DNA of 64,000 bases from Tardiphaga robiniae (lineage in GTDB: Bacteria; Pseudomonadota; Alphaproteobacteria; Rhizobiales; Xanthobacteraceae): positions 62,001 to 126,000 of the forward strand of contig NZ_JABMCJ010000071.1 of the NCBI RefSeq assembly GCF_013359755.1, written 5' to 3'. Shown here one piece after another: positions 43,651 to 52,891 of the stretch. The notes beneath the pieces are model-generated. The model had not been told where the DNA came from. It saw nothing but the letters and a program-made list of their open reading frames with translations, and made no database searches. The position numbers and the translations under genes were made by a program. Numbering within the stretch: the first letter of the stretch is position 1; every line of letters begins with the position of its first letter.

Positions 43651-45150
43651 ATGGCCGCATTCGATTCGAACGTTCTCAAGCTCACCCCCGAGGCGGGCAC
43701 CCCGGCCTATCGGTCGGCGCCGCACAATATCGAGGCGGAACAGGGCGTGCTGGGCGCGATCCTGGTCAATAACGACGCCTTCTACCGGGTCTCGGACTTC
43801 CTCAAGGCCGAGCATTTCTTCGAGCCGATCCACCAGACGATCTTCGAAACGGCCGCTGCCATCGTGCGCGCCGGCAAGATCGCCACACCCGTGACGCTGA
43901 AGACCTTCCTGCCGACCGACACGGATCTCGGCGGCATGACCGTGGGCCAATACCTCGCCCGCCTCGCCGCCGAAGCCACCACCATCATCAATGCGCAGGA
44001 TTACGGCCGCACGATCTACGAACTGGCAATCCGCCGCCAGCTGATCAATGTCGGCGAGGACATGGTCAACGTCGCCTATGACGCGCCGGTAGACTTCGCT
44101 CCCCGCGCCCAGATCGAGGATGCCGAACGCCGGCTCTATGAGCTGGCCGAAGCCGGCCGCTATGACGGCGGCTTCCAGCGCTTCTCCCAGGCGATGACCA
44201 CCGCGCTCGACATGGCCGCCAACGCCTATCAGCGCGACGGCAAGCTTTCGGGCATCTCAAGCGGTTTGCGCGACCTCGACGCCCGTATGGGCGGGTTGCA
44301 GCGCTCCGACTTGATCGTGCTCGCCGGACGTCCCGGCATGGGCAAGACCTCGCTCGCCACCAACATCGCCTACAACATCGCTGCCGCCTATCAGTCCGAA
44401 GTGCAGCCCGACGGCAGCATGAAGACCATCAATGGCGGCGTCGTCGGCTTCTTCTCCTGCGAAATGTCCGCCGAACAGCTCGCCACGCGTATTCTCGCAG
44501 AGCAGACCGAGATTTCCTCCAGCGCGATCCGCCGCGGCGGCATCACCCAAGCCGAATTCGACAAGATCCGCGACTACACCATCAAGCTGCAGAACCTGCC
44601 GCTTTACGTCGACGAAACCGGCGGCCTGTCGATCTCGCAGCTCACCGCCCGCGCCCGCCGCCTGAAGCGGCAAAAGGGCCTCGACGTCATCATGGTGGAC
44701 TACATCCAGCTGCTGCAGGGCTCCGGCAAGCGCTCCGACAACCGCGTGCAGGAAGTCACCGAGATCACCACCAGCCTCAAGGCGCTGGCGAAGGAACTGA
44801 ACTGCCCGGTAGTCGCGCTGTCGCAGCTCTCGCGTCAGGTCGAAAATCGTGAAGACAAGCATCCGCAGCTGTCCGACTTGCGTGAATCCGGATCGATCGA
44901 GCAGGACGCCGACGTGGTGGTCTTCGTGTATCGCGAGGAATACTATCTGCAGGCCAAGGAGCCGCGACTCGGCACTCCCGAACACGAGAAATGGCAGCTC
45001 GAGATGGATCTTGCGCACGGCAAGGCCGAAGTCATCATCGCCAAGCAGCGTCACGGCCCCACAGGCACCGTCGACCTGCAGTTCGAAGGCCAGTTCACCC
45101 GCTTCAGCGATCTCGCCGGTGGCGCCCAGTTCCGCGCCCCGCAGGAGTGA
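43651..45150 (+). CDS. dnaB: Replicative DNA helicase
   Basis: Hexameric helicase of the replication fork. The 499-residue product has the N-terminal primase-interaction domain (PHNIEAEQGVLGAIL), the RecA-like core with Walker A GRPGMGKT, SCEMSAEQL, the DYIQLL motif and the SQLSRQVE segment, and a C-terminal RHGPTGTVDL. No intein is present. It lies 99 bp before alr. Confidence 0.98.
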   Translation: MAAFDSNVLKLTPEAGTPAYRSAPHNIEAEQGVLGAILVNNDAFYRVSDFLKAEHFFEPIHQTIFETAAAIVRAGKIATPVTLKTFLPTDTDLGGMTVGQYLARLAAEATTIINAQDYGRTIYELAIRRQLINVGEDMVNVAYDAPVDFAPRAQIEDAERRLYELAEAGRYDGGFQRFSQAMTTALDMAANAYQRDGKLSGISSGLRDLDARMGGLQRSDLIVLAGRPGMGKTSLATNIAYNIAAAYQSEVQPDGSMKTINGGVVGFFSCEMSAEQLATRILAEQTEISSSAIRRGGITQAEFDKIRDYTIKLQNLPLYVDETGGLSISQLTARARRLKRQKGLDVIMVDYIQLLQGSGKRSDNRVQEVTEITTSLKALAKELNCPVVALSQLSRQVENREDKHPQLSDLRESGSIEQDADVVVFVYREEYYLQAKEPRLGTPEHEKWQLEMDLAHGKAEVIIAKQRHGPTGTVDLQFEGQFTRFSDLAGGAQFRAPQE

Positions 45151-45249
45151 CGCGGGTGCGGTTGAACCGGCTCTGACGCGCGCATATTGTGCGGCGCAGA
45201 AGATCGACCGCGTGCTCCCATCGCGCGATCCCTGCGCCAGGATATTTCG

Positions 45250-46440
45250 ATGACCAGCGTCTCCGACCCGAAACCGACAACTCCCACTGAAACGGAGTTG
45301 CCCGCAGACGCCAGCGGCATCCTGACCATCGATCTCGACGCCATCGTCGCCAATTGGCGCAGGCTCGAAAAGCATGGCGTGCCCGCCGAATGCGGCGCAG
45401 CGGTGAAAGCAGACGCCTATGGCTGCGGCATCACCCCCGTGGTGCGCGCGCTGGCGAAGGCGGGCTGCAAGACCTTTTTTGTCGCGACCTTCGACGAAGC
45501 TCGCGCCGCCCGCGCGGCCGCACCCGAAGCCGCGATCTATCTCCTGAACGGTTTCCCGCCAAATTCCGGCGATGCGCTGGCCGCCATCAATGTGCAGCCC
45601 GTGATCGGCGATCTCAACGAACTCGCCGAATGGGACATGTTCTGCCGCCGCACCGGCTGGAAGGGCGGCGCGGCGGTGCATATCGACACCGGCATGAACC
45701 GGCTCGGCCTCGGCCTGGTTGACGTCCAGGGCCTAATCCCGCGCCTCGGCTCGGGCGATCACGGCTTCACGCTGGTGATGAGCCACCTCGCCTGTGCTGA
45801 ACAACTACACAATCCGATGAACGCCCGGCAATATTCCAGTTTCCGCGAGGCGTCCTCGCTGTTCTCCGGCGTGCCGGCATCCCTCGCGAATTCGTCGGGC
45901 ATCTATCTCGGCGCGGCCTATCAGTTCGATCTGATGCGTCCGGGTGCCGCGCTCTACGGCGTTAATCCGACGCCGGAAGCCGACAACCCGATGGCGCCTG
46001 TGGTCGATCTCAAGGTGCGCATCCTGCAGACCCGCAGTGTCGAGCGCGGCGACAGCGTCGGCTACGGTGCCACCTGGGTGGCGCGGCGTCCGACCAGACT
46101 TGCGGTCATCGCGGCCGGTTATGCCGATGGCTATTTCCGCGCTGCCGGCAGCAGCGACGGCACCCGCGGCGCCGAGGTGATTATCGCCGGCCAGCGCTGC
46201 CCAATCGCCGGCCGCATCTCCATGGATCTGCTCGCGGTGGATATCACCGACCTGCCCCACAACGCCGCCCGCCGCGGCCATCTGGCAACGCTGATCGGCG
46301 ACGGCATCACTGTCGACGAACTCGCGCATCACTACGGCACCATCGCCTATGAGGTGCTGACCAGCCTCGGCCGACGCTACCTGCGGGTCTACACGGGCGG
46401 CGACGGCACCGCCGCCGCAGAGCCCGCTGCCGCGTCCTAG
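45250..46440 (+). CDS. alr: Alanine racemase
   Basis: PLP enzyme making D-alanine for peptidoglycan. The 396-residue product has the PLP Lys in VKADAYGCG, the catalytic Tyr in GYGATW, and substrate-binding HIDTGMNRLGL and ANSSG. AGGA precedes the ATG at 45250 by 7 nt. The first 40 residues are a Thr/Pro-rich extension. Its stop overlaps the stop of the convergent tautomerase gene. Confidence 0.96.
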   Translation: MTSVSDPKPTTPTETELPADASGILTIDLDAIVANWRRLEKHGVPAECGAAVKADAYGCGITPVVRALAKAGCKTFFVATFDEARAARAAAPEAAIYLLNGFPPNSGDALAAINVQPVIGDLNELAEWDMFCRRTGWKGGAAVHIDTGMNRLGLGLVDVQGLIPRLGSGDHGFTLVMSHLACAEQLHNPMNARQYSSFREASSLFSGVPASLANSSGIYLGAAYQFDLMRPGAALYGVNPTPEADNPMAPVVDLKVRILQTRSVERGDSVGYGATWVARRPTRLAVIAAGYADGYFRAAGSSDGTRGAEVIIAGQRCPIAGRISMDLLAVDITDLPHNAARRGHLATLIGDGITVDELAHHYGTIAYEVLTSLGRRYLRVYTGGDGTAAAEPAAAS

Positions 46441-46823
46441 ACCTCGACCTTGAAACTGAGTTCGATCTCGGAGGCCGGCAAGCCGCCGCGCACGCCCCAG
46501 TTCTCCAACGGCTGTTCGTTCAGCACGATCTTGATCTCGAGTTCCGGCACGCCGAGCGCCGCAAGGTTCTGCACGATCATCTTGTAGAGGCTGCGCTTGG
46601 CCTCGATGGAGCGGCCGGCAAACATCGTGATCTCGACCCGGGTGAAGCGCTGCGAGCGCCCGGTCGGCACGATGCGCTGCGTGTCGCTATAGGTGTCCAC
46701 CGTCACGTCGCGGTCCCAGTCGGGAATTTTGAGCGCCGCCAGCATGGCCGATTGCACGGCCTCGATGACCTCGATCTCGCGGCCCCGCGCCCAATCTCCG
46801 GTGACAATTCTTGTGACTGGCAT
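46437..46823 (-). CDS. Tautomerase-superfamily protein
   Basis: A 128-residue protein of the 4-oxalocrotonate tautomerase-like fold. From the ATG at 46823 the product reads MPVTRIVTGDW, so Pro would become the N-terminal catalytic residue after Met removal. GGGAG lies upstream. The remaining pattern (RFTRVEITMFAGRSIEAKRSLY, IKIVLNEQPLENWGVRGG) fits. An ATG 27 nt earlier would hide the Pro. Substrate unknown; convergent with alr. Confidence 0.82.
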   Translation of the reverse strand: MPVTRIVTGDWARGREIEVIEAVQSAMLAALKIPDWDRDVTVDTYSDTQRIVPTGRSQRFTRVEITMFAGRSIEAKRSLYKMIVQNLAALGVPELEIKIVLNEQPLENWGVRGGLPASEIELSFKVEV

Positions 46824-46900
46824 CGCCCTCTCCCATTGGACCGGTTGCACCTACACGACTGGAGCGCTCTTGTAACGTCCCGCGCTTGGGGAGTCGCGCC

Positions 46901-47629
46901 GTGAACTTCATCTTCGTCTGCACGGTCGGCCTTATCGCCGGCACCATTTCCGGGATCGTCGGCACCGGCTCGTCGATTATGCTGATGCCGGTGCTGGTCT
47001 GGCAGTTCGGCCCGAAGGAAGCCGTGCCGATCATGGCGGTCGCCGCCGTAATGGCCAACCTGTCGCGCATCCTCGCCTGGTGGCGCGAGGTCGACTGGCG
47101 CGCCACCGCCGCCTATTCGCTCACCGGCATTCCGGCTGCAGCCCTGGGCGCACGCACGCTGCTGGTGCTGCCGTCGCATGTGGTCGATCTCACCATCGGA
47201 CTGTTCTTCATTGCCATGGTGCCGCTGCGCCACTGGTTGGCGCGGCGCTCCTTCACCATCAGCCTGTGGCAACTCGCGCTTGGCGGCGCGATCATCGGCT
47301 ATCTCACCGGCATCGTCGTTTCCAGCGGCCCACTCAGCGTGCCGCTGTTTCTGTTTTACGGCCTCGCCAAGGGCGCCTTCCTCGCCACCGAAGCAGCGAG
47401 TTCGCTCGGCCTGTATCTCAGCAAGTCTGTCACCTTCCAGCGGTTTGGCGCCCTCGATCTCGACGTGCTTGTGAAAGGCCTGATCGCCGGCGCCTCGCTG
47501 ATGGCCGGCGCGTTCATCGCCAAGCGCTACGTACTGAAACTGAGCGTCGAGACGTTCCGCCTGGTCATGGACGGGATCATGCTTCTGGCTGGCGCAAGCC
47601 TGGTGCTGTCAGGCATGGCGCTGATCTAG
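46901..47629 (+). CDS. TauE/SafE-family membrane permease
   Basis: A 242-residue inner-membrane protein with about eight hydrophobic segments. The TauE/SafE pattern is seen in GLIAGTISGIVGTGSS at the start and its repeat GAIIGYLTGIVVSSGP in the second half. Family members export sulfite, sulfoacetate or related anions. The GTG at 46901 has GGGGAG 7 nt upstream; a TTG five codons earlier is an alternative. Divergent from the tautomerase gene. Confidence 0.87.
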   Translation: MNFIFVCTVGLIAGTISGIVGTGSSIMLMPVLVWQFGPKEAVPIMAVAAVMANLSRILAWWREVDWRATAAYSLTGIPAAALGARTLLVLPSHVVDLTIGLFFIAMVPLRHWLARRSFTISLWQLALGGAIIGYLTGIVVSSGPLSVPLFLFYGLAKGAFLATEAASSLGLYLSKSVTFQRFGALDLDVLVKGLIAGASLMAGAFIAKRYVLKLSVETFRLVMDGIMLLAGASLVLSGMALI

Positions 47630-47955
47630 GGAGTGGACTCACAAATCGCGGTAAGTATGTCCGCTACCCCGCTAATTGCAGCCTCAACCGGACAGCAGGC
47701 CGCTGAAAACTGGCGCTGTTTAAAGTTGTATCTATTACTTACAAGTACGCACGACTGATGTTCATAGATGGCGATCAACCAGCAACAGGTATTAGTATCT
47801 CGCGAATCCGCATTTCCAACGTGCGCAGTGCAACATAATCCTTTGCCTCGCCGCGTACAGTAAAGCCAATATTTCCAACCTATTATTAAGGTTCGTCATC
47901 CACGCTGAAATCCGGAATTTCATTTGTTTCATTTGTAACGACTACTGGACGCTTC
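47630..47955. other. Intergenic region upstream of the c-di-GMP gene
   Basis: About 326 bp, visibly lower in GC than flanking genes from 47700 on, with a repeated TTTCCAAC (47813 and 47872 regions). It should hold the promoter for the GGDEF-EAL gene. No ORF or terminator is supported. Confidence 0.45.
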
Positions 47956-50900
47956 ATGCGCGCGTTCTATGGAAGACTGGCCCGGCTGCCAGGATTTTCA
48001 TTGGTGGTGCTCGGCGTCTTCTTTGCGACGTCGATCATCGTTGTGTTTTTGGTGGATCTGCAGGCGCGCCATCATGCGGCGCTCTCTGAGGCAAGAAAGG
48101 CAGCACTGAACATCGCCGAGATTCTCGCCGAACACACGGCGCTGACCTTTGAGGGGATCGATCGAACACTGCTCGAAGCCGAGAGAATTCGCGAAGATAA
48201 CCTTTCGGGAAAGTATGCAACGCCCGAAGCCGCAAATACCGCCTTGCGTCTTCTCAAGAAGGCCTCATCGATCGTCGTTGCCGTCGGCTGGACAGATGCA
48301 GCCGGTAACCTTCTGGCGCATTCCTACGATCGCACGCCGCCGCGAAGCAATATCTCCGACATGTTGCACTTCACCGCTCAACGCGATCAGGCCGATGGCC
48401 GGCTGTTTATGGCGCCCCCCTATCCCTCGGCTGTCACCGACAAATGGTTGACGGCGGCGTCGCGCCGGTTAAGCAACGCCGACGGCAGCTTTGCAGGGGT
48501 CGTAACTGCGCCGCTCGACCCGACACATTTCACGCAGGTCTATCGCGCGATCGATGTCGGCAAGGGCGGATCCGTGCTGTTGCTGCATCGCGCGGGCACG
48601 GGGCGGGTTCTTGCGCGAGAGCCCGCGAGAAAAGGAGCCATCGGAAAATCTTTCGCGGATAGCCCGCTCGTCTCCGAATATCTGCCAAAATCGGAAGCGG
48701 GCACCTACGAGACGATAGGCGTTATCGACGGCATCGCGCGCCTCGCGGGGTACAAGGCTGTGCCCGGACTGCCGCTGGTCTTGGTCATCACATACGCCCG
48801 CAGTGAGGTGCTGGGACCATGGCGCCAGCACCTTTACATGGTGGGCCCGCTCGTCGCCATGATCGTTGCCGTCATCTTGTTCGGCACGTTTAGGATTTTG
48901 CGCCAGACGAATAGTCTTGCCGTGAAAACTAGGATTCTGGAACGAACGAACATGCAGTTCGATGCTGCCTTGAGCAACATGTCGCTAGGGCTCTGCCTGT
49001 TTGACGCGAACAAGAATCTGGTGGTTTCGAATGGCCGCTTCCGCGAGATGTACGGTTTCCCGGAAGAACTCGTCAGGCCCGGAACACCTTTGTCTCTCAT
49101 GCTGCAGGCCCTCAAAGATCGCGGAAAGCACGATTTGTCCATCGAGGGGGATGTTCAGGAGATTCCGACGAAGCAAAGACAGATTTTTATGACTGCCGAC
49201 GGTCGCGTGATTTTAATTCAACGCAGGTCGATTGCGGATGGCGGATGGGTCGCAACCCATGAAGACATCACCGAGCAGAAACGCGCACAGCGCTTGTTGA
49301 CTGATAAAGCTGCTGAACTTGAGCGGATCAACATGCGCTTCGACGCCGCGATGAACAACATGTCGCAGGGTCTTTCGCTATTTGATGGTGAGCAGAGGAT
49401 CATTCTTTCAAATGCGCGCTATGCGGAAATCTATCACCTCAGCGAGGAACAGGTGAAGCCAGGGACTACGCTGCGGCAAATCATTGAATATCGCCGGGCG
49501 AAGAGAACAAATTGCGAAATGGCTGCGGATGTCCTTGTCGACGCCAAACTGAAACTGGAGAAAGAGGTCCAGGAGCTTGTCGACGGGCGCCTCATTTCGA
49601 TGACGCGCCATCTGATGCCGACCGAAGGGTGGCTGGCGACTCATGAAGATGTCACGGCGCAAAAACACAGGGAGCAGTTGCTGGCCACGAAAGCCGTGGA
49701 GCTGGAGCAGACCAACGAACGCTTCGACATTGCGCTGAGCAACATGTCGCAGGGTCTCTGCATGTTCGACGGAGCGAAACGGCTCGTTGTCTGGAATGAT
49801 CGTTATGCGGAACTATACCAGTTGCCTGCGGCTTTGTTGAAAGTCGGGACGCCTCATGAGGCTATCATCGCCGATCGCGTCTCCCGTGGCATTCTCAAGG
49901 GCGGGACGAGCGAACCAGCCATCAGGAAAAAGATAGCTGAATTGGGCCAGCACTCGACCGATTCAAGCTCGGCCAGGGTCGATGAATTTGCGGATGGGCG
50001 ATTGATGCTCGTCACCCGACAGCCGATGAAGGACGGCGGTTGGGTTGCAACGCACGAAGACATCACCGAACGGCGGCGCGCAGAGGCCGAGATCGTTCAC
50101 CTGGCGCGTCACGATGCGCTCACGGGACTTGCCAACCGAACACTGTTTACCGAGAAACTTGAGGAGGCGAGCCAGCGTCTTAGCCGCCATGACGATGGCT
50201 TTGCCGTGGTCATGCTCGACCTCGATAGATTCAAGACCGTCAACGACACGCTGGGACATCCTGCAGGGGATCGTTTGCTTGTTGAGTTCGCTCAACGGCT
50301 GAAATCATCGACTCGCGAAACCGATGTGCTGGCCCGCCTTGGGGGTGACGAGTTTGCGATCATCCAGGACGGAGGACCCAATCCGCAGGAGGGTGCAATA
50401 GTGCTTGCCCTCAGGATCATCGATGCCATTGCTCAGCCATTTGATCTCAACGGCCACCAGGCCAGCATCGGGATCAGCATTGGAATTGCCCTCGCTCCGG
50501 AACAGGGCGTCGATCCCGAGGACCTGTTGAGAAAAGCAGATCTCGCGCTCTACGACGCCAAGACGGGCGGGCGAAACGATTTCCGCCTGTTCCAGTCCGA
50601 AATGATCGAGGCTGCCCACTCGCAGAAGATATTGGCAAACGAACTGCGAGACGCGATCGCGCGAAATGAATTCGAAGTGCACTATCAGCCGGTGGTTGAC
50701 GCCAAGACACGGCAGATCCGCGGCGCCGAGGCGCTGGTCCGCTGGCGGCATCCGTCGAAAGGACTCGTCGCTCCCGATCAATTTATTCCGCTCGCGGAAG
50801 CGACGGGGCTGATCCTTCCTCTTGGCGAGTGGATCCTGCACCAGGCTTGCACGGATGCAGCGTCGTGGCCGGCTCACCTCAAGATCATGGTCAACATCTC

Positions 50901-51432
50901 TGCGGTTCAAGTCAGTAAGGGAAAGCTGCTCGACGTCATGCTGGATACTCTGATGGAGACTGGTCTTTCGCCTGAACGGCTGGAGTTGGAAATTACGGAG
51001 ACGGCTCTTCTTGAGAACGCGACGGCGCATCTGGGAACGATACGGCAGCTGAAGAATCTCGGCATCTCCATAGCGCTCGATGATTTTGGCACTGGTTATT
51101 CAACGGCGAGTTATTTGACCAATTTCCCGTTCGACAGGATCAAGATCGACAAATCCTTCGCACAAGGCGCTCCCAATCGCCGCGATTGCGCAGCGGTAGT
51201 GTCCTCGGTGCTTGCGCTGGCCCATGGTCTTGGCATCGCAACGACGGCGGAGGGTGTCGAGACCGAAGAGCAATTTGAATATCTGCAGGCTGCAGGCGTG
51301 GACCTCGTCCAGGGCTTTCTGTTCGGTCGGCCCGTCCCGCTCTCCGAATTCGACCTCGATGCGGCAGTTTCATTTGGAAATGGTGCTGCTGACGGCGAGT
51401 TGTGCGGAGAGGTCATCACCGCAGGGAGATGA
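47956..51432 (+). CDS. Diguanylate cyclase/phosphodiesterase with dCache-like sensor and three PAS_7 domains
   Basis: A 1158-residue membrane c-di-GMP enzyme. A helix (14-33), a periplasmic dCache-like sensor (about 40-285) and a second helix (about 288-310) are followed by three tandem PAS_7-type repeats, starting near residues 333, 460 and 588 with similar FDAALSNMSLGLCLFD sequences. The GGDEF domain has intact GGDEF (796-800) and an intact inhibitory RETD (787-790). The EAL domain has EAL (925-927), ELEITETALLE, DDFGTGYS and AEGVETEEQ, so both activities may be active. Alone on the plus strand. Confidence 0.93.
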   Translation: MRAFYGRLARLPGFSLVVLGVFFATSIIVVFLVDLQARHHAALSEARKAALNIAEILAEHTALTFEGIDRTLLEAERIREDNLSGKYATPEAANTALRLLKKASSIVVAVGWTDAAGNLLAHSYDRTPPRSNISDMLHFTAQRDQADGRLFMAPPYPSAVTDKWLTAASRRLSNADGSFAGVVTAPLDPTHFTQVYRAIDVGKGGSVLLLHRAGTGRVLAREPARKGAIGKSFADSPLVSEYLPKSEAGTYETIGVIDGIARLAGYKAVPGLPLVLVITYARSEVLGPWRQHLYMVGPLVAMIVAVILFGTFRILRQTNSLAVKTRILERTNMQFDAALSNMSLGLCLFDANKNLVVSNGRFREMYGFPEELVRPGTPLSLMLQALKDRGKHDLSIEGDVQEIPTKQRQIFMTADGRVILIQRRSIADGGWVATHEDITEQKRAQRLLTDKAAELERINMRFDAAMNNMSQGLSLFDGEQRIILSNARYAEIYHLSEEQVKPGTTLRQIIEYRRAKRTNCEMAADVLVDAKLKLEKEVQELVDGRLISMTRHLMPTEGWLATHEDVTAQKHREQLLATKAVELEQTNERFDIALSNMSQGLCMFDGAKRLVVWNDRYAELYQLPAALLKVGTPHEAIIADRVSRGILKGGTSEPAIRKKIAELGQHSTDSSSARVDEFADGRLMLVTRQPMKDGGWVATHEDITERRRAEAEIVHLARHDALTGLANRTLFTEKLEEASQRLSRHDDGFAVVMLDLDRFKTVNDTLGHPAGDRLLVEFAQRLKSSTRETDVLARLGGDEFAIIQDGGPNPQEGAIVLALRIIDAIAQPFDLNGHQASIGISIGIALAPEQGVDPEDLLRKADLALYDAKTGGRNDFRLFQSEMIEAAHSQKILANELRDAIARNEFEVHYQPVVDAKTRQIRGAEALVRWRHPSKGLVAPDQFIPLAEATGLILPLGEWILHQACTDAASWPAHLKIMVNISAVQVSKGKLLDVMLDTLMETGLSPERLELEITETALLENATAHLGTIRQLKNLGISIALDDFGTGYSTASYLTNFPFDRIKIDKSFAQGAPNRRDCAAVVSSVLALAHGLGIATTAEGVETEEQFEYLQAAGVDLVQGFLFGRPVPLSEFDLDAAVSFGNGAADGELCGEVITAGR

Positions 51433-51467
51433 CCGCCGCCGCCACCGGTGGCCTCCCCCAAACGCAA

Positions 51468-51491
51468 ATCGGCCACCCTGAGGCGGCCGAT
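51468..51491 (+). terminator. Hairpin after the c-di-GMP gene
   Basis: 7-bp stem ATCGGCC / GGCCGAT with a 10-nt loop, 36 nt past the stop and between convergent genes. No U-run, so weak. Confidence 0.4.
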
Positions 51492-51522
51492 CGCAGTCCT
51501 GAAAATCTGAGCTATCCGCGGC

Positions 51523-51927
51523 TTAGTAACCGTAGCTTGAGCCGAAGCTGAAGCCGCGATTGCAGGTCGAGCAGCCCTGCTGCACCGGTGCGTAATAGAC
51601 CTGCGCCGGAGCGACCATCTGGACACGCTGCTGCGTGGCGTATTGCGCCGGAATGCGCTCGTAATCGACGCGCGCAGGCGCGACCATCACGGTCTTCGGC
51701 ACCATCACCGTCTCGTACTGCGCTGGCGTGCGGCGCGCGACGGTGCGACCGGGAGCGACCATCACCGTCTCTTCGACCGTGCGATACTGCGGCGGCACCA
51801 CCTGCTGCTGATAGCAGGTCTGGCACGGCGGCGGTGTGTAGCAGTTATAGCAACCTGCCGAGGCAACACCGGGCATCGCCATTCCGGCGACAGTGGCGAA
51901 CATCGCAGCAGCAATCAATTTCTTCAT
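51523..51927 (-). CDS. Small secreted Val/Pro/Tyr-rich repeat protein
   Basis: A 134-residue exported protein. Signal peptide KKLIAAAMFATVAGMAMPGVASA is followed by a Cys-rich part (GCYNCYTPPPCQTCYQQQ), then repeats of the type PxQYxTVxxTVMVAPxR (three diverged copies), and a second Cys pair (GCSTCNRG). GGGGT precedes the ATG at 51927; a further upstream start is less likely. The pattern suggests a cross-linked surface or periplasmic structural protein; function unknown. Confidence 0.7.
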   Translation of the reverse strand: MKKLIAAAMFATVAGMAMPGVASAGCYNCYTPPPCQTCYQQQVVPPQYRTVEETVMVAPGRTVARRTPAQYETVMVPKTVMVAPARVDYERIPAQYATQQRVQMVAPAQVYYAPVQQGCSTCNRGFSFGSSYGY

Positions 51928-52152
51928 GATGAGACCCCGTGGCGAGCTTGTTTGAAATGAGTTCGTATCGCTCTGATGGGCGACACTCAGCCAAGCACCA
52001 CCACCGGTCAACGCGGTCCTGATATTTACCTTGATGAACGTGCTTAAGATTTGATGACGGCAACATATGAGGATGCCAAGGCAGACACAGCTGCACTGCG
52101 CCTGGATTCACCGCAGAGCCCGACGTGAGATCAATCGGCCTCAGCAGCCAAC

Positions 52153-52431
52153 CTAATAACCGTCGCGGGGCAGCCCGAAGAGTTGCTCGAACACACTCGG
52201 TTGGCGAACCACCCATTGGCCCGGTTCGCCCGTTCTCAGATCCCGCACATAACGCGGCGGCGCTTCCACATAATAAAGCGGCGGCGGCGCGCGAATGCCG
52301 GTATCCATCGTGATGGGATAGCGCGCGGTGCCGGCGCGATAGCGCGCATCGCGGTAGTCAGAGGCAAGTACCGGCGTCGCCAGCGTCGCCGCACCCAGCA
52401 CGATCATCAAAATACGCACCGCACACCTCAC
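52153..52431 (-). CDS. Small secreted protein of unknown function
   Basis: About 90 residues with a signal peptide (RILMIVLGAATLATPVLAS) and a mature part rich in Arg, Tyr and Pro (RYRAGTARYPITM, RAPPPLYYVEAPPRY), ending VFEQLFGLPRDGY. The start is unclear: GTG at 52431, GTG at 52419 (with GAGG at 7 nt) or ATG at 52407. It lies 225 bp upstream of the previous gene on the same strand. No family recognised. Confidence 0.6.
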   Translation of the reverse strand: MRCAVRILMIVLGAATLATPVLASDYRDARYRAGTARYPITMDTGIRAPPPLYYVEAPPRYVRDLRTGEPGQWVVRQPSVFEQLFGLPRDGY

Positions 52432-52891
52432 GCTGACGTCACTGCGGTGAGGCTATCGGGCGGAGGTTAATGAAGGATTCGTCGCATGGCAGTTCCACGC
52501 GAGCTCATGCGCGGAACAAATTGGACTCGCGAAGCGCTGGACTGCGGCTCAGCTGGTTGGTCGAGCAGCCTCGATTGCTCACCACTGCTTGCATCTGGAT
52601 TTTGCTCGCGGCGCGTCTACCGAGCGTAAGCAATCGCCAAGTTGAACAGGACCACTGCAGAGGCTGCACCTCCGGCATCGCCGCGGCAAAGGCGATCCAG
52701 GCTAACATTGCCGACCAGTTCTCGCGCGTCGGAATTTTGGCAACCAAATAGACCTTGCCCATGTGCCGGTCGATGCGTCCCACCCGGCAAGGCTGGCGAA
52801 CCCTTCGAGAAGAAACTTGCAAATGCCCCGTTCAACCGCGTAGACCAAGAGAACAAACCAAAAACACCCACAGCCGCGATTCCCTCCGCCA
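52432..52891. other. Intergenic region upstream of radA
   Basis: About 460 bp. Frames on both strands exist (for example 52470-52751 plus, 52505-52822 minus), but none has a ribosome site, family resemblance or coding-like composition. It should hold the radA promoter and that of the leftward secreted-protein gene. Confidence 0.45.

Noticed and set aside
44257-45681. 474-codon minus-strand frame opposite dnaB/alr
   Set aside because: Shadow of two certain core genes.
52505-52822. Minus-strand frame with MGKVYLVAKIPTREN in the radA upstream region
   Set aside because: Short coding-like stretch but no ribosome site, no family and the rest is Ser/Arg-rich; not enough support.
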